From NCBI RefSeq assembly GCF_021018805.1, contig NC_086253.1:9612735-9676734 (forward strand): a DNA stretch of 64,000 bases. Direction: 5' to 3'. Below the pieces are notes generated by a model. It worked only from the letters and a program-made list of their open reading frames with translations, was not told the origin of the DNA and made no database searches. A program made the position numbers and the translations under genes. This document shows, piece by piece, positions 13,146 through 23,671 of this stretch. How positions within the stretch are numbered: position 1 is the stretch's first letter; each line of letters starts with the position of its first letter. The DNA is from Prinia subflava. Lineage: Eukaryota > Chordata > Aves > Passeriformes > Cisticolidae.

Positions 13146-15043
13146 CTAATTTATAAAAGCTCAAAAAGACAAAAAGCAGTTTTTTTCCTCCTCCGTGTTG
13201 TCATAGGAGAGATTGATAGCACCATTATAGCAAGCCTCAGGATTTGTAACTTAGATGTAGAAAAAACAGACACATTTCTGGGCATGATTCAAGATCTAAG
13301 GAAGAATATAGGCTGAGATAGCCTCACATTACCCTTACTTTTTATAGAGGGGAGGGGGAAAAAAAGAGATGGTTTTGCACCTCATTTTCTAGTTGAAATG
13401 AATATTCTGAAGATTTGCATTCTTACTCATCCAAAGTCATGTGCAGAACTGGTGAGGGAAGAGGACCAGAAAATTTGACAAGATGTCCAACAGCAGAACT
13501 TAACTTCAAGAAGAAAGAAAAGAAAATTATGTTTTCATACTGGATTTTATTCTCAGCCAGCAAAGACTGAATTCTGGTAACAGTAACATATATTTCCATT
13601 AAGAAGCCAAGGCTATTGTACAGATGAGATTTGCAAGGATATAGCTATAGACAAAGGAAAGTGTGAATTTACAAAGACCTTTGTTTCTGCTTTAGTACTC
13701 AATGAAGATAGGCTTAACATGAACCAGAAATAACGCAAAACATGGTAACTCACCTTGGTTTGAAAACAGGGCCAGTGCAGAATAAAAGCAAAGTCACCAG
13801 AGCTTTCATCAGGAGGAGCTTGAACAGATGAACCTGCTCCAAAATCTGTACCCTAATTTTGTCTGCCCTCAGTGTCTAAGAATGCAAGTATGAGAAAATG
13901 GAGAACAGGTATTGGCTTGGGGTTATGACTTTCTTTGGCCTTATGGACACCTGGGTCAAACTTTTCACTCCTTCACCACAATGGCAAGAAGAAGCTCTTG
14001 TCTACGTGCATCATCAGGAGATCAAAATACTCAAAGCCCCTTGTTCTGTATCAGGCTTCTCAGGAACAAAATATCTGGGGATAGATCCATGAAAGAACAA
14101 GTTCCCCAAAGCAACAAGCAGCTCGTAGAGCACCTAAGTGCAAACATCTCTGTATTTTCAGGGTGGGTGAGTGTGTCCCATTCAGCTGGGTACTGGGCAC
14201 AGCTCAGGAACTCCCTTGGGACTGTTTCAGGATACCCTGTCAGAAGTTTCTCTTTGCGCTTCATCCCAAGGACAGGATTTGACAAATGTCCTGCTAGTAA
14301 GTTTAAATTATCTAAGGAATCTATGTCTGTCTAGAAATCTATGTCTGTCTTCCCCCAGAAGGCATGAACCCAAATGTATTTTGGTGAATATATTCCATCT
14401 TTTCCAGACATTTAAAGCTATGTCTGTCACTGAAACACCTCAAAGACTGTAGCAAAAGAGTCTCTCTCCTCTTCTTTAGTAAATTTACTGCAGCTAGAAA
14501 ACAGTCTAACCACCACCTCTCATAGTCAGAACATCAACAGCCTTGGGGAATATGATGGGGTCACAAAATAAGAAAAGCATAGGAATTCCTACCTGCCTGT
14601 AGAAAAACACTCAGCATCAACATCAAGGCAAATTTGCTCTTGTTCAGCCCTTGAGCATGTTTTGAAAGCTACAGGAATCTAAATACCAAAGTGTAAAACC
14701 CTCCCATAAAAGGTGGGATGCAAGAGGCACTGTAGTCCAAGACATAATCAACATGAAACACTGAGGACAGGAAACTTGGAAACCTTATGTTGGCAAGTGG
14801 GTGTGCTGTGTTACAGCTGCCATTAACACCACTAAATCAAAGCCTTTTTCTTGTGTGACAGAAAACACAATGTGATATGAAGCCATGGGGGTTTTTTGCA
14901 TGAGCTTTTTAGCAATATTTTGACAGGAAAGTTGCCACTACAGAATTATCATGTCAGGGTCAGCACCTTAGGTTCTCCTGCTGTCAGCATGAGGCCAACT
15001 CTGTGGTCTGCCCAATTGGACAATCATCTGTGTGCCCAAACAT

Positions 15044-15500
15044 TAGAATAAGAGACTCATAGGATAACTCAGGGTAGAAGGGACCTCTGGATGTCTTCAT
15101 CCATTCTCCAGCTCTTAACATGATCACCACTGAAATTAGAACAGTGTCATGTCCAGGCAGGGCACAAAAACTTTCTAGGGTGGAAATTGCACAACTTTAC
15201 TGGGCAGGCTCCAGGCTGAGCACAGCTCCTTAGCTACCACCCTCTGAGCCCAAATCTCCAATAAGTTATCAATTTACTGGAGTTTTGGTGATCCAGACAT
15301 CCAGATTTGGTATTCCAGCTTGGACACAAGAACATTGTGGGAGACACTGCTGAAAACATTACTAAAGTGTGGGTAAGTGACATCCACTGCTCTCCCCTCA
15401 TCTCACACCTAGTCATTTTATCACAGAGAGCAGTCTGGTCAAGCATGGCTTGCCCTGGGTAAACCCATTTCAGCAGTGCCAAATGCCATCATCTTCTCCC
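15044..15500 (-). mobile_element. Older CR1-type LINE fragment
   Basis: The plus strand starts with a diverged CR1 3' end (AGACTCATAGGATAACTCAG, then GGAAGGGACCTCTGG-like text). It reaches the characteristic complement of the ORF2 region (AGAGCAGTCTGGTCAAGCATGG and CCCTGGGTAAACCCA). Divergence is higher than in the other copies, so this is an older insertion. The left edge is clear. The right edge is approximate. Confidence 0.7.
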
Positions 15501-18500
15501 AAGCACTCATAGCAGCAGCCCCAGTGAGACACAGATCTGTCTGCAGAGCTGCAATAACAGCTCTCTGCTCAGCATCCTGAATTTACTCATTCCCACCCTG
15601 AGCAGCCTACCTGTCTTTCATCATTTGAAGGAAATCTGATCCCTGATTCAGGGCTGTGGAGCCTGCTGTGCAGGTTGCCTCTGGCTGTGTGGGTCAGCCT
15701 GTCTCCTGTGCTTTAGTTATTCATCCCACGGCACCTGAAACCAGCTCATGAGGACAGACCGATGCACCCAGAGCTTGATGCTGTCTGTGGAACAGTAGCA
15801 ACAGTACAAGCAAGGCAGAATCTTACTTCTCCCCTCTTCTCTGACAGTATATGAAGAAAAAGTAAAACATTTAAGTCCATTCCATGTTTTAATCCATGCA
15901 CTCTGTTATCACCCTTATGCCTGTGCTCATAACTGGCTCTGCTTGCCTTTGAGACCGTGTTTGCTGGCACTGTCACCCTCCACACCAGCCCTGTCCCAGC
16001 CAGCACTGAGCACCTGACCTGCACAAACCAAAGCCACCTTCATGCTTTTCCTTTCCAACTCTTTAAAGTGCCAGCTGTTCTTCCCCATACCCATGGATTT
16101 TACTAATGAGGTTTGTTTTTACCATGGACCAATCTTCAATTCCTTAACATAACCAAAACCGTTAGATGACCTTCTGAACTAAAGGGCAGAAGATTGTTAA
16201 AACATTTTATTTAAGACAGAAAAGAGAACATAACATTGTAACAGTACTTACTGTCTCTGTATTTTAGATAATGCCCGAGAATTGTTAATGCATCACAGCA
16301 CTCAGGAAATACAAGTTAAATCAAAGGTTAAAAGTGTAAGCTGGAAAATAGAGACCCAAAGAGTTTGGGAATTCCACCCCAAGCACAGGATGCAGCAAAA
16401 GGCCAAATCTTGGAACTGGCAGAGGAGAAGAATGGAGATGTTGGAGACAGGCCAGAAATATGCAGTCCATGTTTTTATAGGAGCTGCAGTGAGCAGGAAT
16501 TACACTATTCCAGAGCAGAGGGATTTTTATGATACTGTTTCAGTTTAAGGCAGAATTTTATGTATGCAGATAAAAACCCCTGCACACACACAAGCACACG
16601 GGTACATTATGAAGGCCTGGAAGTAACAAGGTTATAGGAAAGAAACAAAGGCAGCAAAAGATGAGATGAGCTGCTGATTCAGAGTAAGTTGTAAAAAAAA
16701 AGAGTATGTTGATAAGCAAAAAAAAAGCCATTGTGATTGTTTAAATAAGGCATGCACTGAAACTAAATATGGCCTTTATTAAATATAGCTGTGCTTGTGA
16801 CATTTAATGTAACAAACTAAACTCTTTTCTCAATTAAAAAAAAAACAACCAACATTTATTTTCTGCCTATAAATTCGGCCTTCACCTGCAGGAGAGACAA
16901 GAAGAGATAGAAAGCCAACAACATTTCAGAAGCACTGCTTGGAGCCTGGCGAGAGCAAGTCCTTTGTAAAGTAAAATTGCAACCACACATCTTTTGCAGT
17001 TAATTGTGTAATCCTTTTTTTTTTTTTTTTAATCCACTCAAGTGGCATTAAAATAAAGAGGTTGTAAAAACATTGCTTCAAAGATGTTGGGAAGAAGTTA
17101 CACTCTTGCTCAGATTATGCTGTATGGCCACTGAGAATTTTAACTTCTGTCAGGCAGTTAAAGCTCTTCAGTTTTAATATTTTGAAAACTGGGAGTGGTG
17201 GGAGCCAGGAAGAATTTTGTTATATATATTTCTTTTAAAGTACAGTGGAAAAATAGTAAAATTATCATGGCTCCCTTGTCTACAGAGGCACCAAGGGACA
17301 TGTTTAAAGGACAACTGGGCTATCATTTCTAGCATGTGAAACAGCAAACCCTGAACCTCTTCCATGACATGGGGAGATCTAAAATAAATCAGATCCTCTG
17401 GCTCAGAGCAGCCAGCAGAGCCCAGCTGTCCTGAAAGGCCCAGGACACAAAACATTCCCCACCAGAGGCAGCAATAGCAAGAGAGGGAGGTCAAAGAACA
17501 GAACTTCAGGGGAAGGACCAGAGAACAAAACTTTAGGGGAAGTATTGCATAGGTTAATTTTTTGAGGCTGATTGCTCCAGATGAATAAAGTACTCAATGA
17601 GAGGAGACTTGTCCCTCTGAGGTACTGCAGAGCACTGAAATTAGTCACTATTTTCCCAAATAACTTCTTAGAACAGGCTCCCCTCTCCAGTGACTTCTGT
17701 GAACTAAGGAAGATGAGAGCTCATGGTCTAATGCTTGAGTCTGCTGACTCCCCTCACTGAGGAGGAGTGCAAGACAAGACAGTCAATCACCCTCAAAAAT
17801 AGGAGTCAAGAGGTATTTCTGACTTTTGTCTCCTTATCTTTCTGTTCTGCTCTTTCCACCTCGTCAGTCATGCTCAGTCATAACTTAACCTGACATATCT
17901 GGCAGCTGCTGAAAGCCTCTGTGAGCAGATTCAGCTCAGCAGCCCAGCAGAAAAACCCAGATTATATTTCTGCAGGTTTAGTGGGCTAAACTGGCACAGG
18001 GCAAGGTGTGACAACCTCTCTGACAAGTGGAAAGAAGGTGGTAGCACCCCACAGCCTGGAGCAGGGGAAGCCAAAGCAAGCAGTGGCAAACAGATCAGTG
18101 AAATGGTTGCCACCTTGTCCTTTCTCACAGTGCACTCTGGAAGCTTCTCTCCAGGTAGGGAACAGTTTAGGTGTACAAATATCTATTTTATGGTCAACCA
18201 TGAGCAGCCCTGAAAAATCGAGTGGCTTGGTTTTGTATATCAATGTAGAATTGTAATGTTATTACTCAGAGGCAAGATAAGTGTAACCCAAATTTTAGGA
18301 TAGAAATGAATTACTACCTTGCAATCTGAAATATTATTTTCAGACTTCTTTAAGAAACAAAACCATATTTGTTGATGTGCAAAAGTAACCAAATTTAAAT
18401 GAAAAAGCACACTTTCTTCACCTTTTTTTTTTTCTTATAAGCTATGAAAAAAGCTGTCAGACTAAAATGGCAGAAAATGCAGATAGATAAAAACAAACCT

Positions 18501-21500
18501 GTCTCTAAGATCTCATCCATCTTTCATTTTAAGAATATGACCTAGTCATAGTTCAACACATTCATCTAAAAGGAAACAGCTAAAAAATATGATGACCCTT
18601 CTTATTTTTCCTTTCATCATTCTCCATCACCACTGGACACAGGCACTGTAAATCCAGGCTCTCCGAAAATCCTATCCCCTCTAGAGTTATAAACTTGGGA
18701 GCAGCATTACTTTGACTCAACATGCAGAGGGAATTGGAGAGCAGCATCCTACAGCCTCCCAATTTGAATTCATCACCACAGCCAGGAAAATAAGTGTACA
18801 GAGGGCAAATTCCAAGGCTGTAGCTCAGGTGGACACTCACCCCCTGCTATTTCCTACTCTTTAGGCTGTATACTGGACTTACAGAAAGATCACATTTTGT
18901 GTCTTTATTAATAAGCTCTGCATTCTCCAGCTTAGAAAATAAAAGAAGATGCAGAAAGGCTTTTATTACTCTTCATTTTTTTAGCAGCAAAGCTCATTTG
19001 CTCAAAGTCTCACACAAAGCCTGCAGTGGAGCAAATTATTTGAGACAGGTTCCCCCCTTCAACAGGCACACTGAGCTGTACAGAGCTTTCCCTTCAGGCC
19101 TGAAAGGAATTTATCCCTGGCAGTTACAGTGATAGAAGTGCTGACTTTGTGGAAACAAGAAATGCTCTTTGATTTCTGAAGTTTTAGATAGGAGATCTTT
19201 TTATCTTCACAATTCAATATAACAATTCTATTTCTTCATACTGAAATTGAGCTGTGACAATTTTTATGTTTTGAAAGCCAGAAAAGACCAAACAACAATG
19301 AATAAATGGGTGATGAAAGAATAATCCAGTATTTTCAGTGGCAGAAGTTCTTTTGCACCAGGTATTTGGTGGATAAGATTTATTTCTACCACAACACCAT
19401 ACAATTGTGGCACCAATACCAGCTCAAGGACAGAGCGAGCAGGAGAATGCAAAGCATCCTCTGGCCTTACTTTTTCCTCCTGGAATAATATTAAACAATA
19501 ATTGGAGGGTTCAGAGTTTGAAGTTTTTGCCAAGATCTGAAGGGAATTTGTAGTCTGAGATCCTATTGAAAAAACAACAAACACAGCAGAGAGGGAGATT
19601 GTTTCTTGTATGTGTTAGCTGCTAACTTTATTTACACAAAGAACTAAACAAAAAGAAAAAATAGATATTGAACAGCATAAATATTTCCTAGGAAAAAAAA
19701 ATTGATTATCTATATTATAACCACTTATTCATTTTGTTGTAACACAAATAAACAGTTCAACCAATTCTTAATGAAGCCTAAACCAAACTCCTTGAAACTC
19801 TGCTCTACAGGAAACAGAACTGGGAAAACAAAAGAAAACATTACTATTTATACAACCTCCATTCTCCAGGAGTGGAAATTCTTTAATTTCTGGTTAATAT
19901 CAAAATGATGATCATATTTAAAAACTTATTATGCAATATTTCTTCTAGTTAATATCAGTAGTTGGTCACATATGTATTTGCCTTTGCCATATAAGTTCTT
20001 TTTAAGGTCAGTGCTGAAGTGCCTGCCTCCATGCAGGCAATTTTATCTTTCCTACTGAAAGAAGAATAAATAAAAAAATACATCTAAGACATAAGACACC
20101 ATCTCTGCACCCTTTTCAGCCAAAACCAAGGGGAGAGGGAATGAAATTATCATCTGGTCCAGCAAGCCAGATTGCTCAGCTTCTTATTCTGGTAATTCAG
20201 AATATTCTAGTAAATAGGTGTTGTACAAACCTGAATATAAACAACTAAAACAAAACAGACACACACCTAAACTGTCAGTAAGTAATAAATTCAAATAATT
20301 CTGTTATTTGAAACTTCTTTTATTGTTGTCTCTAAGCTATTCACGAATTCTTCACTCCAAGTTTGCCATCAAATACCCGGTTTCAAATTATTTTTCAGAT
20401 ATCTCGTGACTACTAAGAAAAATTCACATTTTTGTGAGAATATGTTATGTCTGACAACACTTGATGGAGAAACTGGAAGGGATCCTAGTTTCATTTCTGT
20501 TGTGATTAGAACCATTTGGAAATTTTCTGAGGAAAATGTTTTACTATCACTTGCTAAAGCTAAAGTCAGAAACAAGTTTTCACAGAACCAGAGTCCATTA
20601 CTTCCAGGCAACCTGAATGAGGGACTACTGAGCTCAGACCCTCTAAATTTCAGCTCAAGTGAGGACTGTGAAACATTCACCAAGGTACAAAGACTAATCT
20701 AGAGCTCAGGCTACCTGGACAGCACATTTAAATGGGCTGGGAGTTGCTGAGGTAATATCACACAGGCAGTCATGGGAAGGGTGTTGCAGCCTCCAGGGGC
20801 CTTGGCACAGGATAAAACGAATGAGTGGAATCAAAATCCTGAGCAGGGTGTGTGGCTGCTGTCCAGATGGCAACAGGAAGCTCTTGCAAGAATCTTTGAC
20901 TTGATTTTGAGGGACTCCCTGGTCTACTGTGTTCCTGAATTCTTGTAGCCCTTGGTCCTACAGGACCACTCCAGCCCATACTGGACCCATCATTACAGAT
21001 CACTACAGGCCAAACCAGTTCATTCTACTTGACCATTTTTGCATCTGTAAGAGTTTCTACGGACCATTTGCCTACATATATATATGCTTAATTTTGCAGC
21101 AGGAACCTCTGGTGGAGCCTGTGGGAGGAAAAGCACAGTTGGCCACCTGAGATGTTGAAATGTTCAAGCACAGGAATTGACCCAGGAACAGCAGGAACTG
21201 GAAGGACTCTTCAGGTCATTCTGACTTTCCCACCCAGAGAGGAGTTCTTGCACCAGTTAATCATTTTGCTGAAAAGTGTCTATCTGGGCAGCCAAGCACC
21301 CTGTTCCCAGTAAGTTCCTTGTCTCAAACCAGCAATAATCTCATCTGTGGTTATGAGGAGCCCCAGAGTCCTTGAGCCAGACAAGGAGCTCATGACTGAA
21401 GTGTGCAGGTCCTGCACACAGGAACAGCCTGGACACTCAACTGCTCCTTTGTTACAACTGAAAGACAAAATTTAGCTTCGCACTTAAAAGTTTGATAGTT

Positions 21501-21650
21501 TTTACACCAAAAAAAGAGTCCATTTTCTTATGATTTTCATTAACTTTGTATTGCTTTGTACTTCAATCTGTACAGTTTCTATGCCCTAAACGGGCTATAC
21601 AGATCAAAAGGCTTTGCAACAATTTCTTCTATTATCAAAAAAAACCCCTT
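15501..21650. other. Unique noncoding DNA left of the retrovirus
   Basis: I recognise no gene or transposon. A T16 run lies at 17015-17030. The small ORFs (up to 106 codons) have no recognisable family. The 17 bases before 21651 are A-rich then C/T (A8, C4, TT) and do not form a retroviral polypurine tract, as expected if this edge is a 5' LTR boundary. Confidence 0.45.
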
Positions 21651-21983
21651 TGATTCATGATTGACTGTTACATCCCCCTGGGGAAATGGTTTCTTCTCCC
21701 TCAGGGACCCCTGGAACTCCTGTCATGTAGTCTGACCCTTCCTTCCCCTTCTGACCCCATTGGCTGTGTGCCAGCTAGCCCCTCCCTCAGAGACCCTAAG
21801 AAAAAGCCTGTCCCCCGGGAGCTCTCTCTCTCTCGTGGGACATCATCCTGGAATAAAGACTTGCAGCTAAAAGGGTAAGAGAGCCTCTTTTGAATCCTTG
21901 TCCTGTCTTTCTTGATATAATCCTATTAGGCCTGAGAAGGGCTGAGCTAGCTGAGACCCTTTGAGGGAAACAGGATTGTATCA
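21651..21983 (+). repeat. ERV long terminal repeat (plus orientation)
   Basis: This 333-bp candidate LTR starts TGATTCA and ends TGTATCA, which are 6/7 inverted complements of each other. It keeps the TG...CA rule and ends two bases before the primer binding site. Visible parts are an inverted CCAAT box (ATTGG, 21759-21763), a weak TATA-like TAAGAAAAAG at 21797, and a polyadenylation signal AATAAA at 21852-21857, followed by a U5-like stretch of about 120 bases. The 3' edge is firm because of the primer binding site. The 5' edge rests only on the short inverted repeat and could be further left. Transcription from it would run antisense to gag-pro-pol. Confidence 0.7.
21852..21857 (+). promoter_or_regulatory. 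LTR polyadenylation signal
   Basis: AATAAA lies in the expected place near the U3/R-R/U5 region of the LTR, about 125 bases before its end. Confidence 0.65.
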
Positions 21984-22826
21984 GTTGGCGCCCAACGTGG
22001 GGCCTAGCCAGGGTCTTACCCAATTCAAAGACCCACACAGGGAGTGGAGATCTGCTAGAGTTTTTGGATTGCAACCAATTTCTAAGCTCTGTGGAACAAC
22101 AGTCCTTGCACTGATTTGCAAGCCCAGGTATTTCCAAGGTGGCATCCTTTGAACCTTGTCCTCCTGTAATTGAAATCCAGCAGAGGTTAAAACTTTAACC
22201 ACTAGGTCAAGCGTGTGTTGGAGTATAGAGTCATTGGGGCCACACACTAGCACATCATCCATGTAGTGAAGGATGATGGCTTCTTTCCTCTGTGCGCGTA
22301 TTGGAGACAGTAATGAGGCTACATATTGTTGGCATATGAAAGGACTCGATTTGAGACCCTGGGGAAGGACCCTCCAGTGATAACGCTTCATTGGGGCCTG
22401 TCTATTGACAGTGGGAACTGAGAAGGCAAACCTAGGGGCATCTTCAGGGTGCAATGGAATTTGGAAAAAACAGTCCTTGATGTCTAAGACAGCCAATTTC
22501 CAATCTCGGGGGAGCATTGTTGGAGTGGGCATCCCTGGTTGGAGGGGTCCCATGTCTTCTACTATTTTATTAATTTCTCTTAGATCATGGAGCAACCTCC
22601 ACTTGTCCTTTCCCGGTTTCTTTATCACAAAGATCGGGAAATTCCAGGGGCTAGTTGTCTCCACAATGTGTCCCTGAGCCAATTGCTCTTCCACGAGTTT
22701 TTCCAGCGCCTTGAGCTTTTCTTTACTCAACGGCCACTGTGCTACCCATCTGGGGGTGTTTTCTAACCACTTTAACTTCTGGGTAGGGCGCTCCACAGTG
22801 GCTACTTGCAAAAGTCCTGGGGTGTT
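21981..22826 (-). CDS. pol: ERV Pol fragment: reverse transcriptase, truncated
   Basis: Reverse transcriptase part of a retroviral Pol. In life it copies viral RNA into DNA after release from a Gag-Pro-Pol polyprotein. The pol frame is open only from 22826 downward (a TAA in this frame precedes it), so expression needs a -1 shift out of pro. No ATG starts it. Numbering from the TTG at 22811, the first catalytic aspartate is in VLDIKD (110), LPQGLKSSP is at 149-157, and YMDD is at 183-186, so all three catalytic aspartates are present. The fold is intact to NWVRPWLG (263-270). The last six residues (PTLGAN) come from the antisense primer binding site and the LTR-PBS spacer, and the stop is in the LTR end. 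The connection domain, RNase H and integrase are absent. It has no internal stop or frameshift. Confidence 0.9.
   Translation of the reverse strand, partial: NTPGLLQVATVERPTQKLKWLENTPRWVAQWPLSKEKLKALEKLVEEQLAQGHIVETTSPWNFPIFVIKKPGKDKWRLLHDLREINKIVEDMGPLQPGMPTPTMLPRDWKLAVLDIKDCFFQIPLHPEDAPRFAFSVPTVNRQAPMKRYHWRVLPQGLKSSPFICQQYVASLLSPIRAQRKEAIILHYMDDVLVCGPNDSILQHTLDLVVKVLTSAGFQLQEDKVQRMPPWKYLGLQISARTVVPQSLEIGCNPKTLADLHSLCGSLNWVRPWLGPTLGAN
21986..22003 (+). other. Primer binding site, tRNA-Lys1,2 type
   Basis: The 18 bases TGGCGCCCAACGTGGGGC are a perfect match to the primer binding site class used with tRNA-Lys1,2 (as in Mason-Pfizer-type betaretroviruses), and they lie two bases after the LTR CA end. 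Orientation is plus, opposite to the coding part of the element. The minus-strand pol frame reads through its complement and stops at a TGA (21981-21983) at the LTR end. Confidence 0.93.
22003..22004. other. Inversion junction between PBS and antisense pol
   Basis: Left of this point is LTR plus the full 18-nt primer binding site (plus orientation). From 22004 upward, the minus strand reads the RT words NWVRPWLG without a break. The G codon of that word straddles the junction, so up to about three bases (GGC) are shared by both sides. Confidence 0.8.
22802..22826 (-). promoter_or_regulatory. pro-pol frameshift window (site not canonical)
   Basis: Pro ends at TAG (22802-22804). The pol frame is closed above 22826 by TAA (22827-22829). 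Any -1 shift must therefore happen within these 25 bases. The best candidate is G-GAC-TTT at 22811-22817, which has a T-run but does not follow the X-XXY-YYZ rule, so the shift may be weak or lost. Confidence 0.55.
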
Positions 22827-23671
22827 TTAGGAATGACCAATCGGACTCCCCACTGAGACATGGTGTCTCTCCCCCACAGTGGGGCGTTATAATCTGCTAC
22901 GAAAGGACGGACATTCGCCACCTTTCCATCAGGTCCCTCAATTTGCACCACGTTTTTCGAAATCCTTGCCATTGAGATTCCTCCTATGCCCTGAAGTTTG
23001 CCTGCCACCGGCTCTAATTCCCAGTTTGAAGGCCACATGCTTTGTGGCAATACGGTGACCTGAGCTCCCGTGTCGAGTACTCCCGCCACTTGGAGGCGCT
23101 CTGATCCACAAGTAATGTTGCACATCATAGAGGGTTTAGGTTCCCCCACCACCTCTGTCCAGTAGACCTCTGGTGATTTACCGTCTGCTGTGATCTCTGC
23201 TGGAACCGGAATGGCTTGGGCAAGAATTTGCCCCGCTATCAGATAAAAGGGTGGGTGCAAACAACGAGCCAACAACATGAGGCCTATTATTTTTCCCTTT
23301 ATGGTCATGGGAGCTATCTCAATTTCCAAGGGTGTGTGTGCTGTGTCCCCAATAACAAAATACTCACTGTCCAATCCCATGTGGTAAACCGTCAGGTCCT
23401 GTGAGATGTTAGACAGGTCAACTGTTATAACCATCCACTCAGTAGATCTGAAATGGAAACCTTTGGTAGTTACAAGTCTAAAACGGCCAAGTGGCTGCCA
23501 AACCTTGTTAGTTGAGCATTTAACATTTACATTTTTCTGCACCCCCACACCCCGTGACCTGCCCTCCCCCCCCTTTTTCTTTAAGAGAGAAGCTTTTGCC
23601 AATGTGAGTCCCGCTACATTTATATCTTTGCGCGTTGTAGTATCAACCGCGGGCACGCGCTGTAAATTCAG
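22802..23671 (-). CDS. pro: ERV Pro: dUTPase-like segment plus aspartic protease
   Basis: Retroviral protease, which as a dimer cleaves the Gag and Gag-Pro-Pol polyproteins in the assembling particle. The frame is entered by -1 frameshifting at 23671-23677. The first in-frame GTG is at 23656, and no ATG is needed. Residues are counted from that GTG. About 65-153 resemble a betaretroviral dUTPase: a GLDSEY motif and a closing AGQILAQAIPVP that matches the family's G-x-x-x-AQ-x-x-x-x-P ending. Its catalytic status is doubtful. The protease active site LDTGAQVTVLP lies at 194-204. The C-terminal GRDTM (262-266) fits the GRD/GRN-type helix of retroviral proteases. The length of about 289 residues suits a fused dUTPase-protease. 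The frame is uninterrupted and ends at TAG 22802-22804, overlapping pol by 25 nt. Confidence 0.88.
   Translation of the reverse strand: MNLQRVPAVDTTTRKDINVAGLTLAKASLLKKKGGEGRSRGVGVQKNVNVKCSTNKVWQPLGRFRLVTTKGFHFRSTEWMVITVDLSNISQDLTVYHMGLDSEYFVIGDTAHTPLEIEIAPMTIKGKIIGLMLLARCLHPPFYLIAGQILAQAIPVPAEITADGKSPEVYWTEVVGEPKPSMMCNITCGSERLQVAGVLDTGAQVTVLPQSMWPSNWELEPVAGKLQGIGGISMARISKNVVQIEGPDGKVANVRPFVADYNAPLWGRDTMSQWGVRLVIPKTPQDFCK

Larger units (their letters stand above)
8323..15043. other. Unique noncoding DNA with simple repeats
   Basis: No exon or transposon was recognised. It contains A15 at 9305-9319, an AT dinucleotide patch at 10875-10911 and a purine tract at 13091-13145. A minus-strand ORF of 159 codons at 11042-11521 has no recognisable domain and a composition typical of chance translation of moderately GC-rich DNA. 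Confidence 0.45.
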
